Below, piece by piece: positions 1-5,803 of a stretch of DNA of 7,058 nt; position 1 is the first letter of the stretch; each line of letters begins with the position of its first letter. The DNA comes from Desulfobacteraceae bacterium (GTDB taxonomy: Bacteria; Desulfobacterota; DSM-4660; Desulfatiglandales; B25-G16). Location: NCBI GenBank assembly GCA_030615565.1, contig JAUWZC010000114.1:1-7058 (forward strand), given 5' to 3'. The position numbers and the translations under genes were made by a program. The notes under the pieces are model-generated. The model was not told the DNA's origin and made no database searches. It saw only the letters and a list, made by a program, of their open reading frames with translations.

Positions 1-612
1 AGTTTCAAGAACCTTAACTTTTGTATCCTCTTTCTTAAGATTTACATCTATATAAATCAGTTCCCCTTCCCTTTTTCTATCTTGATCCTTTAACTCCATA
101 ACACCTGCTCTAACTGTTACCATCTGGGGTCTATGAAAGGGACAGATAATATCTGCCATGAGATCCCTGCCAAAGAAAGGTTTTGTGGCCACAATCAATC
201 TCATCTCTTTATCAATATCAATCTCAGTGCAGTCCGCAATGCAACCTGTGTTCAATCTTGCCGACAACCTCGGTGCCAAATCTCTTCCTATGCATGTTGC
301 TCCGATCAACAGTATCTCCGGTTTTTCCTTTAAGACCTGTTTAAAAATAATATCCGTATAAATCTCTGTACGGTAATCTTTAGCAATAGGATCATCTGCT
401 ATGATCACCCTGTCAGCTCCGTAAAAAATAAGTTCTTCTGCCATTTCTGTAACATTTTGACCAATAAGGATAGCTGTAACAACTACCCCAAGTTTGTCTG
501 CTAGGGTTCTACCTTTTCCCAATAATTCAAGGGAAACTCGGGCCGGCTTTCTATCTCCTTCCTCAACAAAGACCCACAACCCATTATATTCTTGTAGATT
601 GTCAGTTGACAT
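1..612 (-). CDS. etfA: Electron transfer flavoprotein alpha subunit, N-terminal part; 3' end off the window
   Basis: The frame starts at ATG 612 and is open to base 1 (204 codons, no stop); EtfA is usually 310-400 residues, so the C-terminal FAD domain is missing. The start is 10 nt after the etfB stop, with GAGG (624-621) overlapping that stop as the ribosome-binding site. Family landmarks are LWVFVEEGD (12-20), VSLELLGKGRTLADKLG (26-42), FYGADRVIIADDP (63-75), IGATCIGRDLAPRLSARL (103-120), TGCIADCT (122-129), DLMADIICP (150-158) and RPQMVTVRAGVM (161-172). Small departures from consensus are seen: TKPFFGRD where TRPAFGGN is common, and VRAG for VRPG. No ferredoxin domain precedes it. The pair EtfBA directly behind an acyl-CoA dehydrogenase suggests a dedicated electron acceptor for that enzyme. 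Confidence 0.95.
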   Translation of the reverse strand, partial: MSTDNLQEYNGLWVFVEEGDRKPARVSLELLGKGRTLADKLGVVVTAILIGQNVTEMAEELIFYGADRVIIADDPIAKDYRTEIYTDIIFKQVLKEKPEILLIGATCIGRDLAPRLSARLNTGCIADCTEIDIDKEMRLIVATKPFFGRDLMADIICPFHRPQMVTVRAGVMELKDQDRKREGELIYIDVNLKKEDTKVKVLET

Positions 613-622
613 ATAAGCAGCC

Positions 623-1411
623 TCAAAGAAGCCCTTTTTGTTTCAATGTTTGAATCAGCCTACCAGCCACCTCATCTGGCTCACCTTCTAAAATCGTGAC
701 CTTTCCTTTTTGCACCTTTTTACTGTAAACCTTTCTGGATTGTGTCGGGGAACCCTTTAAACCAAAATGCTTTTTATCTTTTACGAGATCCTCGGCTGTC
801 CACACCTGTACCTCTTTATCCCTATATGCCTCCATTATACTGTCCATAGGGGGAATTCTTGGTTGATTAATTTCTTTTTCTACAGTTATTAAGGCAGGAA
901 AGGAGGCCTCCAATATCCTAAAACCATCTTCCAGCTTTTGTTTTATCTTGACTGAATTCCTATTCACAGTAATCACCGTTGCATAGGTTAATTGCGGTAG
1001 ATTCAGTAATTCTGAAAGCTGAGGACCTACTTGGGCTGTCATAGCATCCCATGACTCTTTACCACAGAGGATGAGATCAAAACTTGGTATCTTTGTAATA
1101 GCAAGACTTAAGGCATAGGAGGTGGACAAGGTATCGGAGCCAGCAAATATTCTATCATTCAGTAATATTGCCTTATCAACCCCCATACTCAAGGCCTCTC
1201 TAAGGGCATCCTCTGCCTGAGGAGGGCCCATAGAAAGGGCGGTTATCAAACCACCATGCTGTTCTCTTAGTTGAAGGGCTGCTTCAAGAGCATTTTTATC
1301 ATTAGGATTTAAAATGCCTCCAACACCTTCCCTGATAAGAGTACCTGTCTTGGGATCCCAGCCTATGTCGCTGGTTTCAGGCACTTGCTTGATGCAGACT
1401 ACTATATTCAT
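623..1411 (-). CDS. etfB: Electron transfer flavoprotein beta subunit
   Basis: The protein has 262 residues, normal for EtfB. It has the family start MNIVVCIKQVPE, the PNDKNALEAALQL segment (36-48), SMGPPQAEDALREALSMGVDKAILL (60-84 region), ADTL-like GSDTLSTSYAL (91-101), the nucleotide loop WDAMTAQVGP (121-130), PALITVEKE (172-180) and GLKGSPT (217-223). With EtfA it forms a soluble heterodimer that takes electrons from acyl-CoA dehydrogenase. The TAQVGP form and overall pattern resemble the FixA/anaerobe group, which includes electron-bifurcating members, rather than the mitochondrial type. However, the loop has Ala-Met where that group usually has Gly-Asp, so bifurcation cannot be assumed. 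The ribosome-binding site is weak and close (GGAAAG ending directly at the ATG). etfA follows after 10 nt. Confidence 0.96.
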   Translation of the reverse strand: MNIVVCIKQVPETSDIGWDPKTGTLIREGVGGILNPNDKNALEAALQLREQHGGLITALSMGPPQAEDALREALSMGVDKAILLNDRIFAGSDTLSTSYALSLAITKIPSFDLILCGKESWDAMTAQVGPQLSELLNLPQLTYATVITVNRNSVKIKQKLEDGFRILEASFPALITVEKEINQPRIPPMDSIMEAYRDKEVQVWTAEDLVKDKKHFGLKGSPTQSRKVYSKKVQKGKVTILEGEPDEVAGRLIQTLKQKGLL

Positions 1412-1464
1412 CTTTCCAGTCTTTAGGTAAGTGATTAGGAGGTGATTGGGTTTAAGGAAAAATT

Positions 1465-1500
1465 ATCTCTCCTCTGCGTGCCCAGCGTCTCTGCGGTGAA
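1465..1500. repeat. Short dispersed-type repeat (TTCACCGCAGAGACGC family) between acyl-CoA dehydrogenase and etfB
   Basis: The minus strand begins TTCACCGCAGAGACGC at 1500 and continues with a second, offset CACGCAGAGG unit and AGAGA. The core is an iteration of (A)CGCAGAG. From memory, this is a common intergenic repeat family in bacterial genomes, including Desulfobacterota and cyanobacteria. It fills part of a 105-nt gap in what otherwise reads as one operon, with no promoter or terminator that I can recognise in the gap. Confidence 0.55.
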
Positions 1501-1516
1501 CTGCTATTTCTTTTCT

Positions 1517-2653
1517 TTAGATTTCTTTTGAGCGGGCCAATGCAGAACCAACAAGTGTCTTTTGAATCTCAGTACTTCCTGCAGTAACACCTGGAGAGGC
1601 AATCGTTCTATAGAGTTTTTCTATCTTGTAGTCCTTACAGTACCCATAAGAGCCATGTATCTGTAATGCCTTTCTGGCAACTTCCTGAATTGTGGGGACA
1701 ACAAAAAGCTTAAGGGCGGCTGAGTCTACCGCGATATCATCACCTTCATCCTGCTTGGAGGCTACTCTATACGTCCACCATCTGCTGGCCTCGATTGAGG
1801 CATGCATCTCTGCCAACATCCACTGAAATCCTTGCATATCGGTCATTGGTCTGCCCCTGACTATTCTCTCTTTTGCAAATCTCAAGGATTCATTCAGGCA
1901 CTCCTGTCCCATGCCAACCATAAATGCCATCTGCTGAACCCTCTCCCCAGCAATCCACCTGAGCAAGATATGAAAACCCTTACCTTTTTCACCCAGAATA
2001 TTTTCTTTTGGTACCTTAACGTCTTTTAGAAAAATATCCACTAAACCTTGACCTGCAAGACCCATCAGGGACCATGGTTTAGACCAGGTGTAACCCTCAG
2101 AACTTTTGTCTACAACAAATGCTGTAACTTTTTCGGTTTCATCCTTTGCATAAAAAACCCCGTATCCTTTCTTATGCCCATAGGAAATGAATCTCTTTGT
2201 TCCATTTAATACATAATGATCTCCATCTGGTTTAGCACTCGTGGTAATCGCCGTTGGATCTGACCCAGTGCCTGGTTCAGTAAATGCCATAGCTGGCCAT
2301 AGGGATCCATCGCAGAGAGGAGGGATAAATCTTTTTCGGAGATCCTCTGAACCCCAATGATAGATGGTTTCTACAACACTATTGTTCAAAGCCATCAGAA
2401 AGGCGACTGCTGATCCTGTCTTTGCCAGCTCTTCCAGAATCAATATAACATTTAGTGCACTTGACCCGATGCCACCGTATTCCTTTGGGATCATCATACC
2501 CAGCATCCTTGCCTTGGCAAACTTCTGCCAGATATCATCTGGAATAGCATCTTCCTCCTCTATCTTGGCTTCAATTTGTTCAATTTCCTGTTTGGCCAAA
2601 TCCCGAGCTGCCTTAACCATCATTTTACTTTCACCTGATAGAGTAAAATCCAT
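1517..2653 (-). CDS. Acyl-CoA dehydrogenase (FAD-dependent), with isovaleryl-CoA-dehydrogenase-like catalytic base position
   Basis: The 378-residue length is typical of the family. It would oxidise an acyl-CoA to the 2,3-enoyl-CoA and pass electrons from FAD to an electron-transfer flavoprotein, matching the etfBA genes downstream. Visible parts: N-terminal helical domain with PKEYGGIG (56-63); the flavin/substrate motif AMAFTEPGTGSDP (121-133); beta domain with LNGTKRFIS (149-157); C-terminal helical domain with QIHGSYGY (331-338). The usual catalytic Glu of YEGT is replaced: the segment reads VTAGSTEIQ (356-364), Ala358 at the Glu position. Isovaleryl- and long-chain acyl-CoA dehydrogenases also lack that Glu and use one in an earlier helix; here Glu237 in AGERVQQM aligns with it. 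The Rxx(F)G flavin contact is also atypical (ERIVRG). AGGAGA precedes the ATG by about 5 nt. The thiolase lies 38 nt upstream, so one operon is likely. Confidence 0.95.
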   Translation of the reverse strand: MDFTLSGESKMMVKAARDLAKQEIEQIEAKIEEEDAIPDDIWQKFAKARMLGMMIPKEYGGIGSSALNVILILEELAKTGSAVAFLMALNNSVVETIYHWGSEDLRKRFIPPLCDGSLWPAMAFTEPGTGSDPTAITTSAKPDGDHYVLNGTKRFISYGHKKGYGVFYAKDETEKVTAFVVDKSSEGYTWSKPWSLMGLAGQGLVDIFLKDVKVPKENILGEKGKGFHILLRWIAGERVQQMAFMVGMGQECLNESLRFAKERIVRGRPMTDMQGFQWMLAEMHASIEASRWWTYRVASKQDEGDDIAVDSAALKLFVVPTIQEVARKALQIHGSYGYCKDYKIEKLYRTIASPGVTAGSTEIQKTLVGSALARSKEI

Positions 2654-2691
2654 CTTTCTCTCCTTTCCTTGATTAAATGACCAAAGATAGC

Positions 2692-3888
2692 CTATAATCC
2701 TACGATTACTATGCTAATAACATTCATCTGTGGAAACCCACCTAAGTTATGGGTAAGACCGATTTTTGGATCCTTGATTTGCCTTTCTCCGGCCTTTCCT
2801 TGAAGTTGCTTGTACATCTCATATAACATTCTTAATCCAGAGGCCCCAATAGGATGACCAAAGCATTTCAGACCCCCGTCAGGTTGTGAAGGTATCTTTC
2901 CCTCTATCGTAAAAAAGCCATCCTCAATATCATTTCTTGCCTTTCCCCTGGGTGATATCTGCAAATCTTCATAGGTAACAAGCTCGGTAATGGAAAAGCA
3001 ATCATGAACCTCCATCATATTGATTTCTTCCCTGGGATTTTTTATGCCTGCCTCTTTATATGTCCTTGCAGCTGTCCTGACTGTACTCTCAACATAGGTG
3101 CCATCCCATTGCGTGTACCCCAATTCCTCGCCAGAACTAATGCCGATCTGAAGTGCCTTCACGAATACAGGATCAGCTATGAAATCATTGGCCATATCAG
3201 CCCTGCACACAATCGCTGCTGCTGCCCCATCGCTTACTCCACAGCAGTCAAGAAGACCAAGAGGTGAGGCAATTATAGGGGCATTTAATACATCTTCTTC
3301 TGTTATAATTCTGTGTAGGTGTGCCTTTGGATTTATTGAACCATTTTTATGACTGTTGACTGAAATCTTGGCCAGGCTCCTTTTTCCTTCTTCTGTAGAC
3401 ATACCGTACTTGGAGAAATACCTATTGGCCATCATTGCAAATGCACCAGGGGCACTTATAGCTGGAAAAATAACCCTATTTTTTGTACCCAAGATCGTGC
3501 TTACCTCTGAAAGGCCACCATAACCAGTATCCTTTAGCTTTTCTGCTCCCATAGCCATGGCAATATCATAAGCACCAGAGGCAACCCCATAAACCGCACC
3601 TCTTAATGCCTCGGAACCACTGGCACAAAGATTCTCAACCCTGGTTACCGGTATAAAAGGTAGCTTTAAGGTCCTGCTAAGAGGCAGGGCCGACTTCCCA
3701 ACATTTAACTCCTCATAACAAGAGCCATACCAGGCCGCCTGAATATCCTTTTTCTCTATGCCTGCATCCTCAACTGCTTCAGTAAACGCCTCAACGATTA
3801 AATCTTCGGAGCCCTTGTCCCAATGCTCTCCAAATTTGGTGCAACCCATTCCAATAATAGCAACCTTATCCTTTATCCCTTCCCCCAT
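2692..3888 (-). CDS. SCP2-type thiolase, complete, all catalytic motifs present
   Basis: The protein has 398 residues, full length for the family. The start is supported by AAGGAGAT (3900-3893), placed 6 nt (from AAGGAG) before the ATG and directly after the preceding stop. Motifs in order: N-terminal VAIIGMGCTKFG (9-20); nucleophile loop NLCASGS with Cys88; LLDCCGVSDGAAA (212-224); MMEVHDCF with His295 and Cys297; CFGHPIGASG with His345; and HNLGG (380-384) before the last strand. An active thiolase is therefore expected, cleaving a 3-oxoacyl-CoA with CoA or condensing two acyl-CoAs in the cytoplasm. It probably binds the fused DUF35 domain of the gene just upstream (15-nt gap), the arrangement known for archaeal acetoacetyl-CoA thiolase/HMG-CoA synthase pairs. 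The acyl-CoA dehydrogenase follows after 38 nt. Substrate is not readable from sequence; the intact Cys88 argues against the Ltp2-like aldolase alternative. Confidence 0.95.
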   Translation of the reverse strand: MGEGIKDKVAIIGMGCTKFGEHWDKGSEDLIVEAFTEAVEDAGIEKKDIQAAWYGSCYEELNVGKSALPLSRTLKLPFIPVTRVENLCASGSEALRGAVYGVASGAYDIAMAMGAEKLKDTGYGGLSEVSTILGTKNRVIFPAISAPGAFAMMANRYFSKYGMSTEEGKRSLAKISVNSHKNGSINPKAHLHRIITEEDVLNAPIIASPLGLLDCCGVSDGAAAAIVCRADMANDFIADPVFVKALQIGISSGEELGYTQWDGTYVESTVRTAARTYKEAGIKNPREEINMMEVHDCFSITELVTYEDLQISPRGKARNDIEDGFFTIEGKIPSQPDGGLKCFGHPIGASGLRMLYEMYKQLQGKAGERQIKDPKIGLTHNLGGFPQMNVISIVIVGL

Positions 3889-3903
3889 ATTTATCTCCTT
3901 ATC

Positions 3904-5346
3904 TCAAACCGGTACTGCCTTCCAAAAATAGCCAACAATACCTCCTCTTTCATCAACGTACCTTCGTCTAAAACTCACCTCGACTGGCATACCTATCTTC
4001 ATTGATTCAAGATCACAATCCGTAACATCAAACCAGAACCTGCCACCTCCATCAAAATCAATAACCGCATATATTCCAGGTGGATTGGGTGTAAAGGCCA
4101 GGAGATCACCTGTAAAGCTGAAAATAGTTCCTTTCTTATCAGAAAACCGGTAGTATTCCATCTCATCAATAGCACCGCAATCAGGGTTAACACACACCTT
4201 TTGAGCAGGATATTGAGGTGTCCCGCATTTTTTACACCGTGTTCCACATAGGCCTAATATCTCTCTCCTGTCTCTCCATGTTAAAGATAAGGCAGTGTAA
4301 GGTATTGCCTCAGCCCTGATTCCCCCTTCAGGGGAGATAAAATTCCTAAATGCGAGATACTTCTCGTAATTATTAAGATCCCTTTTTGACTCTAAATACC
4401 TCTTAACTCCTCTTTTTTGACCTTTGATTTTTTCTATCTCTTCTGTAACCTGGAATAATAGGGCATCACTTCCATTACCGAAACCGGCCACGATTATCTT
4501 ATCTCCAGGACTTGAATCTTCAAGGGCTGAGATCAATATCATTAAAGGATAAGAGGTACCAATATTGCCCATAACAGTCATTAGATGATCCTGAACTTGA
4601 TCTGGTTCAAATCCCAATCTTTTGTATATTGCTATATGGTCCCTGGGATAAATTCCGGGAAAGGCCACCTTAGATATATCTTTTTGCTGGAGATTGTATT
4701 TAGAAAGGAGACCTGATATGGCCTCAGGTATAAATTTCCTATAGCCTTGCTCCCTTCCGAATCTATCCTCCCAGGCTCTATCAGTTCTATCATTTTCTGT
4801 TCTCCAATGATCGGGAAAATCATAGGAGACACAGTAGTAGCCTTCCCAACTTGCAATTACCCCATCATCTCCTAATAAAAGAGATGCTGCACCGTCACTG
4901 AAGCTAAGCTCTTGAGAGCTACCGGGTTTACCAACCCTGACGTCTGATGCACATAAAAGGAGGTTATTTGCTGAGCCAGCACCAATACTATCAATTGCGG
5001 CAATCAATGCAGATGTACCGGCACTGGTGGAGTCGGTAAAATCAGCGGTTCTGATTTGACTTTTCAGGTCTAAGGCGGTCCCTATTATATTGGCACACCT
5101 TCTTTCCTTGAATGGTGATGTTGTTGTAGCAAAGTAGAGACCATCCACATAATCCCTGTCGTATCCCTCCAAACAGTTCATGGCAGAGGCAACGGCCATG
5201 GTTACACTGTCTTCATCAAAATTGGCCACACACTTTTCTCCCTTCATATAGGTAGCCTGATGGAGCCAACCCATACTCTTAAAAATAATGTCCCTATTTA
5301 TTCTATTCAAAGGGAGATAACCACCATAAGAGACAATACCTATCAT
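3904..5346 (-). CDS. HMG-CoA-synthase-fold protein fused to a C-terminal DUF35 (Zn-ribbon/OB-fold) domain; catalytic triad apparently absent
   Basis: The protein has 480 residues: a thiolase-superfamily domain resembling HMG-CoA synthase (about 1-300), a charged linker (about 301-345), then DUF35 with zinc ligands C371, C374, C385 and C390 and an OB-fold (about 395-480). Landmarks of the first domain are GITSYGGY-like strand MIGIVSYGGY, SFSDGAASLLLGD (148-160) and GFGNGSDALLF (288-298). By eye the HMG-CoA synthase triad is missing. The loop equivalent to EACYGGT reads DSTSAGT (105-111, Thr107 for Cys), the FHxP site reads FPGI (229-232, Pro230 for His), and the Glu loop reads TTTSP (74-78). 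Asn261 of the GN loop remains. It may be a scaffold or regulatory partner of the thiolase encoded 15 nt downstream, with the fused DUF35 linking the two, as the separate DUF35 does in archaeal complexes. Annotation as a working HMG-CoA synthase would be unsafe. Confidence 0.88.
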   Translation of the reverse strand: MIGIVSYGGYLPLNRINRDIIFKSMGWLHQATYMKGEKCVANFDEDSVTMAVASAMNCLEGYDRDYVDGLYFATTTSPFKERRCANIIGTALDLKSQIRTADFTDSTSAGTSALIAAIDSIGAGSANNLLLCASDVRVGKPGSSQELSFSDGAASLLLGDDGVIASWEGYYCVSYDFPDHWRTENDRTDRAWEDRFGREQGYRKFIPEAISGLLSKYNLQQKDISKVAFPGIYPRDHIAIYKRLGFEPDQVQDHLMTVMGNIGTSYPLMILISALEDSSPGDKIIVAGFGNGSDALLFQVTEEIEKIKGQKRGVKRYLESKRDLNNYEKYLAFRNFISPEGGIRAEAIPYTALSLTWRDRREILGLCGTRCKKCGTPQYPAQKVCVNPDCGAIDEMEYYRFSDKKGTIFSFTGDLLAFTPNPPGIYAVIDFDGGGRFWFDVTDCDLESMKIGMPVEVSFRRRYVDERGGIVGYFWKAVPV

Positions 5347-5354
5347 CTTAATTG

Positions 5355-5362
5355 ACCTCCTT
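5355..5362 (-). promoter_or_regulatory. Strong ribosome-binding site of the HMG-CoA-synthase-like gene
   Basis: The minus strand has AAGGAGGT, a full match to the anti-Shine-Dalgarno core, 8 nt before the ATG at 5346. It is the best such site in the window and settles the start codon. Confidence 0.85.
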
Positions 5363-5389
5363 GTTTGCTAGAGCCTCAGATTTCTGGCC

Positions 5390-5398
5390 ATTATAGCA
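5390..5398 (-). promoter_or_regulatory. Extended -10 promoter for the HMG-CoA-synthase-like/thiolase/acyl-CoA dehydrogenase/etf unit
   Basis: The minus strand reads TGCTATAAT, a perfect sigma-70-type -10 hexamer with the extended TGn motif. No good -35 box sits at the normal distance; the best candidate, TTGTAA (5421-5416), is 20 nt away, which an extended -10 promoter can tolerate. Transcription would start near 5384-5382, giving a leader of about 37 nt with the ribosome-binding site at 5362-5355. A 10-bp palindrome, CAGATTTCTG (5377-5386), covers the predicted start point and might be an operator. Confidence 0.6.
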
Positions 5399-5452
5399 GT
5401 TTTAATCTTTTTCCCTTACAAATCTCTATAATATGAAATACTTATGTGAATT

Positions 5453-5499
5453 TTAATAAGGTTTAAAAAAGCGCTTTTCCTACCAAAAAAGCTTATTAA
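5453..5499. repeat. AT-rich interrupted palindrome upstream of the promoter
   Basis: The outer arms TTAATAAG (5453-5460) and CTTATTAA (5492-5499) are perfect 8-bp inverted copies. Between them lies a perfect 12-bp palindrome, AAAAGCGCTTTT (5467-5478). The centre is roughly 90 nt upstream of the predicted transcription start of the HMG-CoA-synthase-like gene. It could be a regulator binding site or a weak terminator for the upstream unit; neither is proven. Confidence 0.4.
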
Positions 5500-5521
5500 T
5501 AAAAGAAAATGTAACCGTTCA

Positions 5522-5561
5522 CTGGTTCAGAGGTTCAGAGTTGACTGAAAATCTGAACCAG
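5522..5561. repeat. Inverted repeat / potential stem-loop (CTGGTTCAGA ... TCTGAACCAG)
   Basis: The arms CTGGTTCAGA (5522-5531) and TCTGAACCAG (5552-5561) are perfect 10-bp inverted copies separated by 20 nt. A second GGTTCAGA at 5532-5539 can pair with the same right arm with a shorter 12-nt loop, so two alternative hairpins are possible. No U-run follows on either strand, so it is not an ordinary intrinsic terminator. Confidence 0.6.
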
Positions 5562-5697
5562 CGATACGTGAGTGCTGAATATAATAGAAGGCATGAGAAC
5601 AGAACGATAAACAACAGCGCTGCCATTCGAGGTTTCATCAATGACTTGCTGGCCTACGAGTAAGGTCAACGAAAAAAGGCAACCCGACTCGGCTGCT

Positions 5698-5728
5698 TTC
5701 GACAGGCTCAAGCCCTGAGCTTGCCGAA
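5698..5728. repeat. Dispersed-type hairpin repeat (TTCGACAGGCTCA ... TGAGCTTGCCGAA)
   Basis: Two 13-nt arms, 5698-5710 and 5716-5728, pair at 11 of 13 positions around a 5-nt loop (AGCCC). Either RNA strand keeps one of the two imperfect positions as a G-U wobble. From memory, this TTCGACAGGCTCA-type palindrome is a common intergenic repeat in environmental bacterial genomes and often shows up in spurious ORFs as RQAQGLSLSK-like peptide. Copy number in this genome cannot be judged from one window. Confidence 0.65.
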
Positions 5729-5803
5729 GGGAGCTCGTCGCAGGCTGAACGGTGAACGCTGAACCTGTGAACGCTTCCACTTTGCTAAATATTGAGGGTC
5801 TCC

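Larger units (their letters stand above)
5516..5773. repeat. Composite intergenic repeat block with 15-bp imperfect terminal inverted repeats (MITE-like)
   Basis: The left end CGTTCACTGGTTCAG (5516-5530) matches the reverse complement of the right end, CGTTCACAGGTTCAG (5773-5759), at 14 of 15 positions. Both ends continue inward with further GTTCA/TGAAC iterations. Inside are a perfect 10-bp inverted repeat near the left end and a 13-bp-arm hairpin near the right end, both listed separately. The size (258 bp) and lack of coding content resemble a small non-autonomous element. No target-site duplication is evident in the flanks, so it may instead be a pile-up of short dispersed repeats. Confidence 0.5.
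5347..5803. other. 457-nt intergenic region between the two thiolase/DUF35 units
   Basis: No convincing gene is present. From the DUF35 stop towards the HMG-CoA-synthase-like gene it holds a short unremarkable stretch, a repeat-rich block with terminal inverted repeats (5516-5773), an AT-rich interrupted palindrome (5453-5499), then a promoter and leader (5398-5347). I see no strong hairpin plus U-run terminator directly behind the DUF35 gene. An 81-codon minus-strand reading frame (5780-5535) lies wholly across the repeats and is treated as spurious. Confidence 0.8.

Noticed and set aside
133..361. Two overlapping plus-strand reading frames near the left edge
   Set aside because: Both are antisense to etfA, whose conserved motifs on the minus strand account for this region.
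1437..1447. Plus-strand AGGAGGTGATT, a near-perfect Shine-Dalgarno sequence
   Set aside because: No start codon or open frame follows at a useful distance on the plus strand; taken as chance.
2364..2672. 102-codon plus-strand reading frame
   Set aside because: Antisense shadow of the acyl-CoA dehydrogenase N-terminus, low-complexity Ser/Ile-rich peptide, no family resemblance.
5467..5478. AAAAGCGCTTTT followed by T residues as an intrinsic terminator for the upstream unit
   Set aside because: The stem is short with no real loop and weak A-T pairing, and lies over 300 nt from the DUF35 stop; recorded only as a palindrome.
5516..5773. CRISPR array or integron-type array from the repeated TTCAG/TGAAC units
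   Set aside because: Units are 6-8 bp, irregularly spaced and in inverted rather than uniform orientation, without spacers of constant length.
5535..5780. 81-codon minus-strand reading frame in the intergenic region
   Set aside because: It is built almost wholly from the inverted-end repeats and the TTCGACAGGCTCA hairpin (giving the RQAQGLSLSK-type peptide), has no credible ribosome-binding site, and matches no family I recognise.
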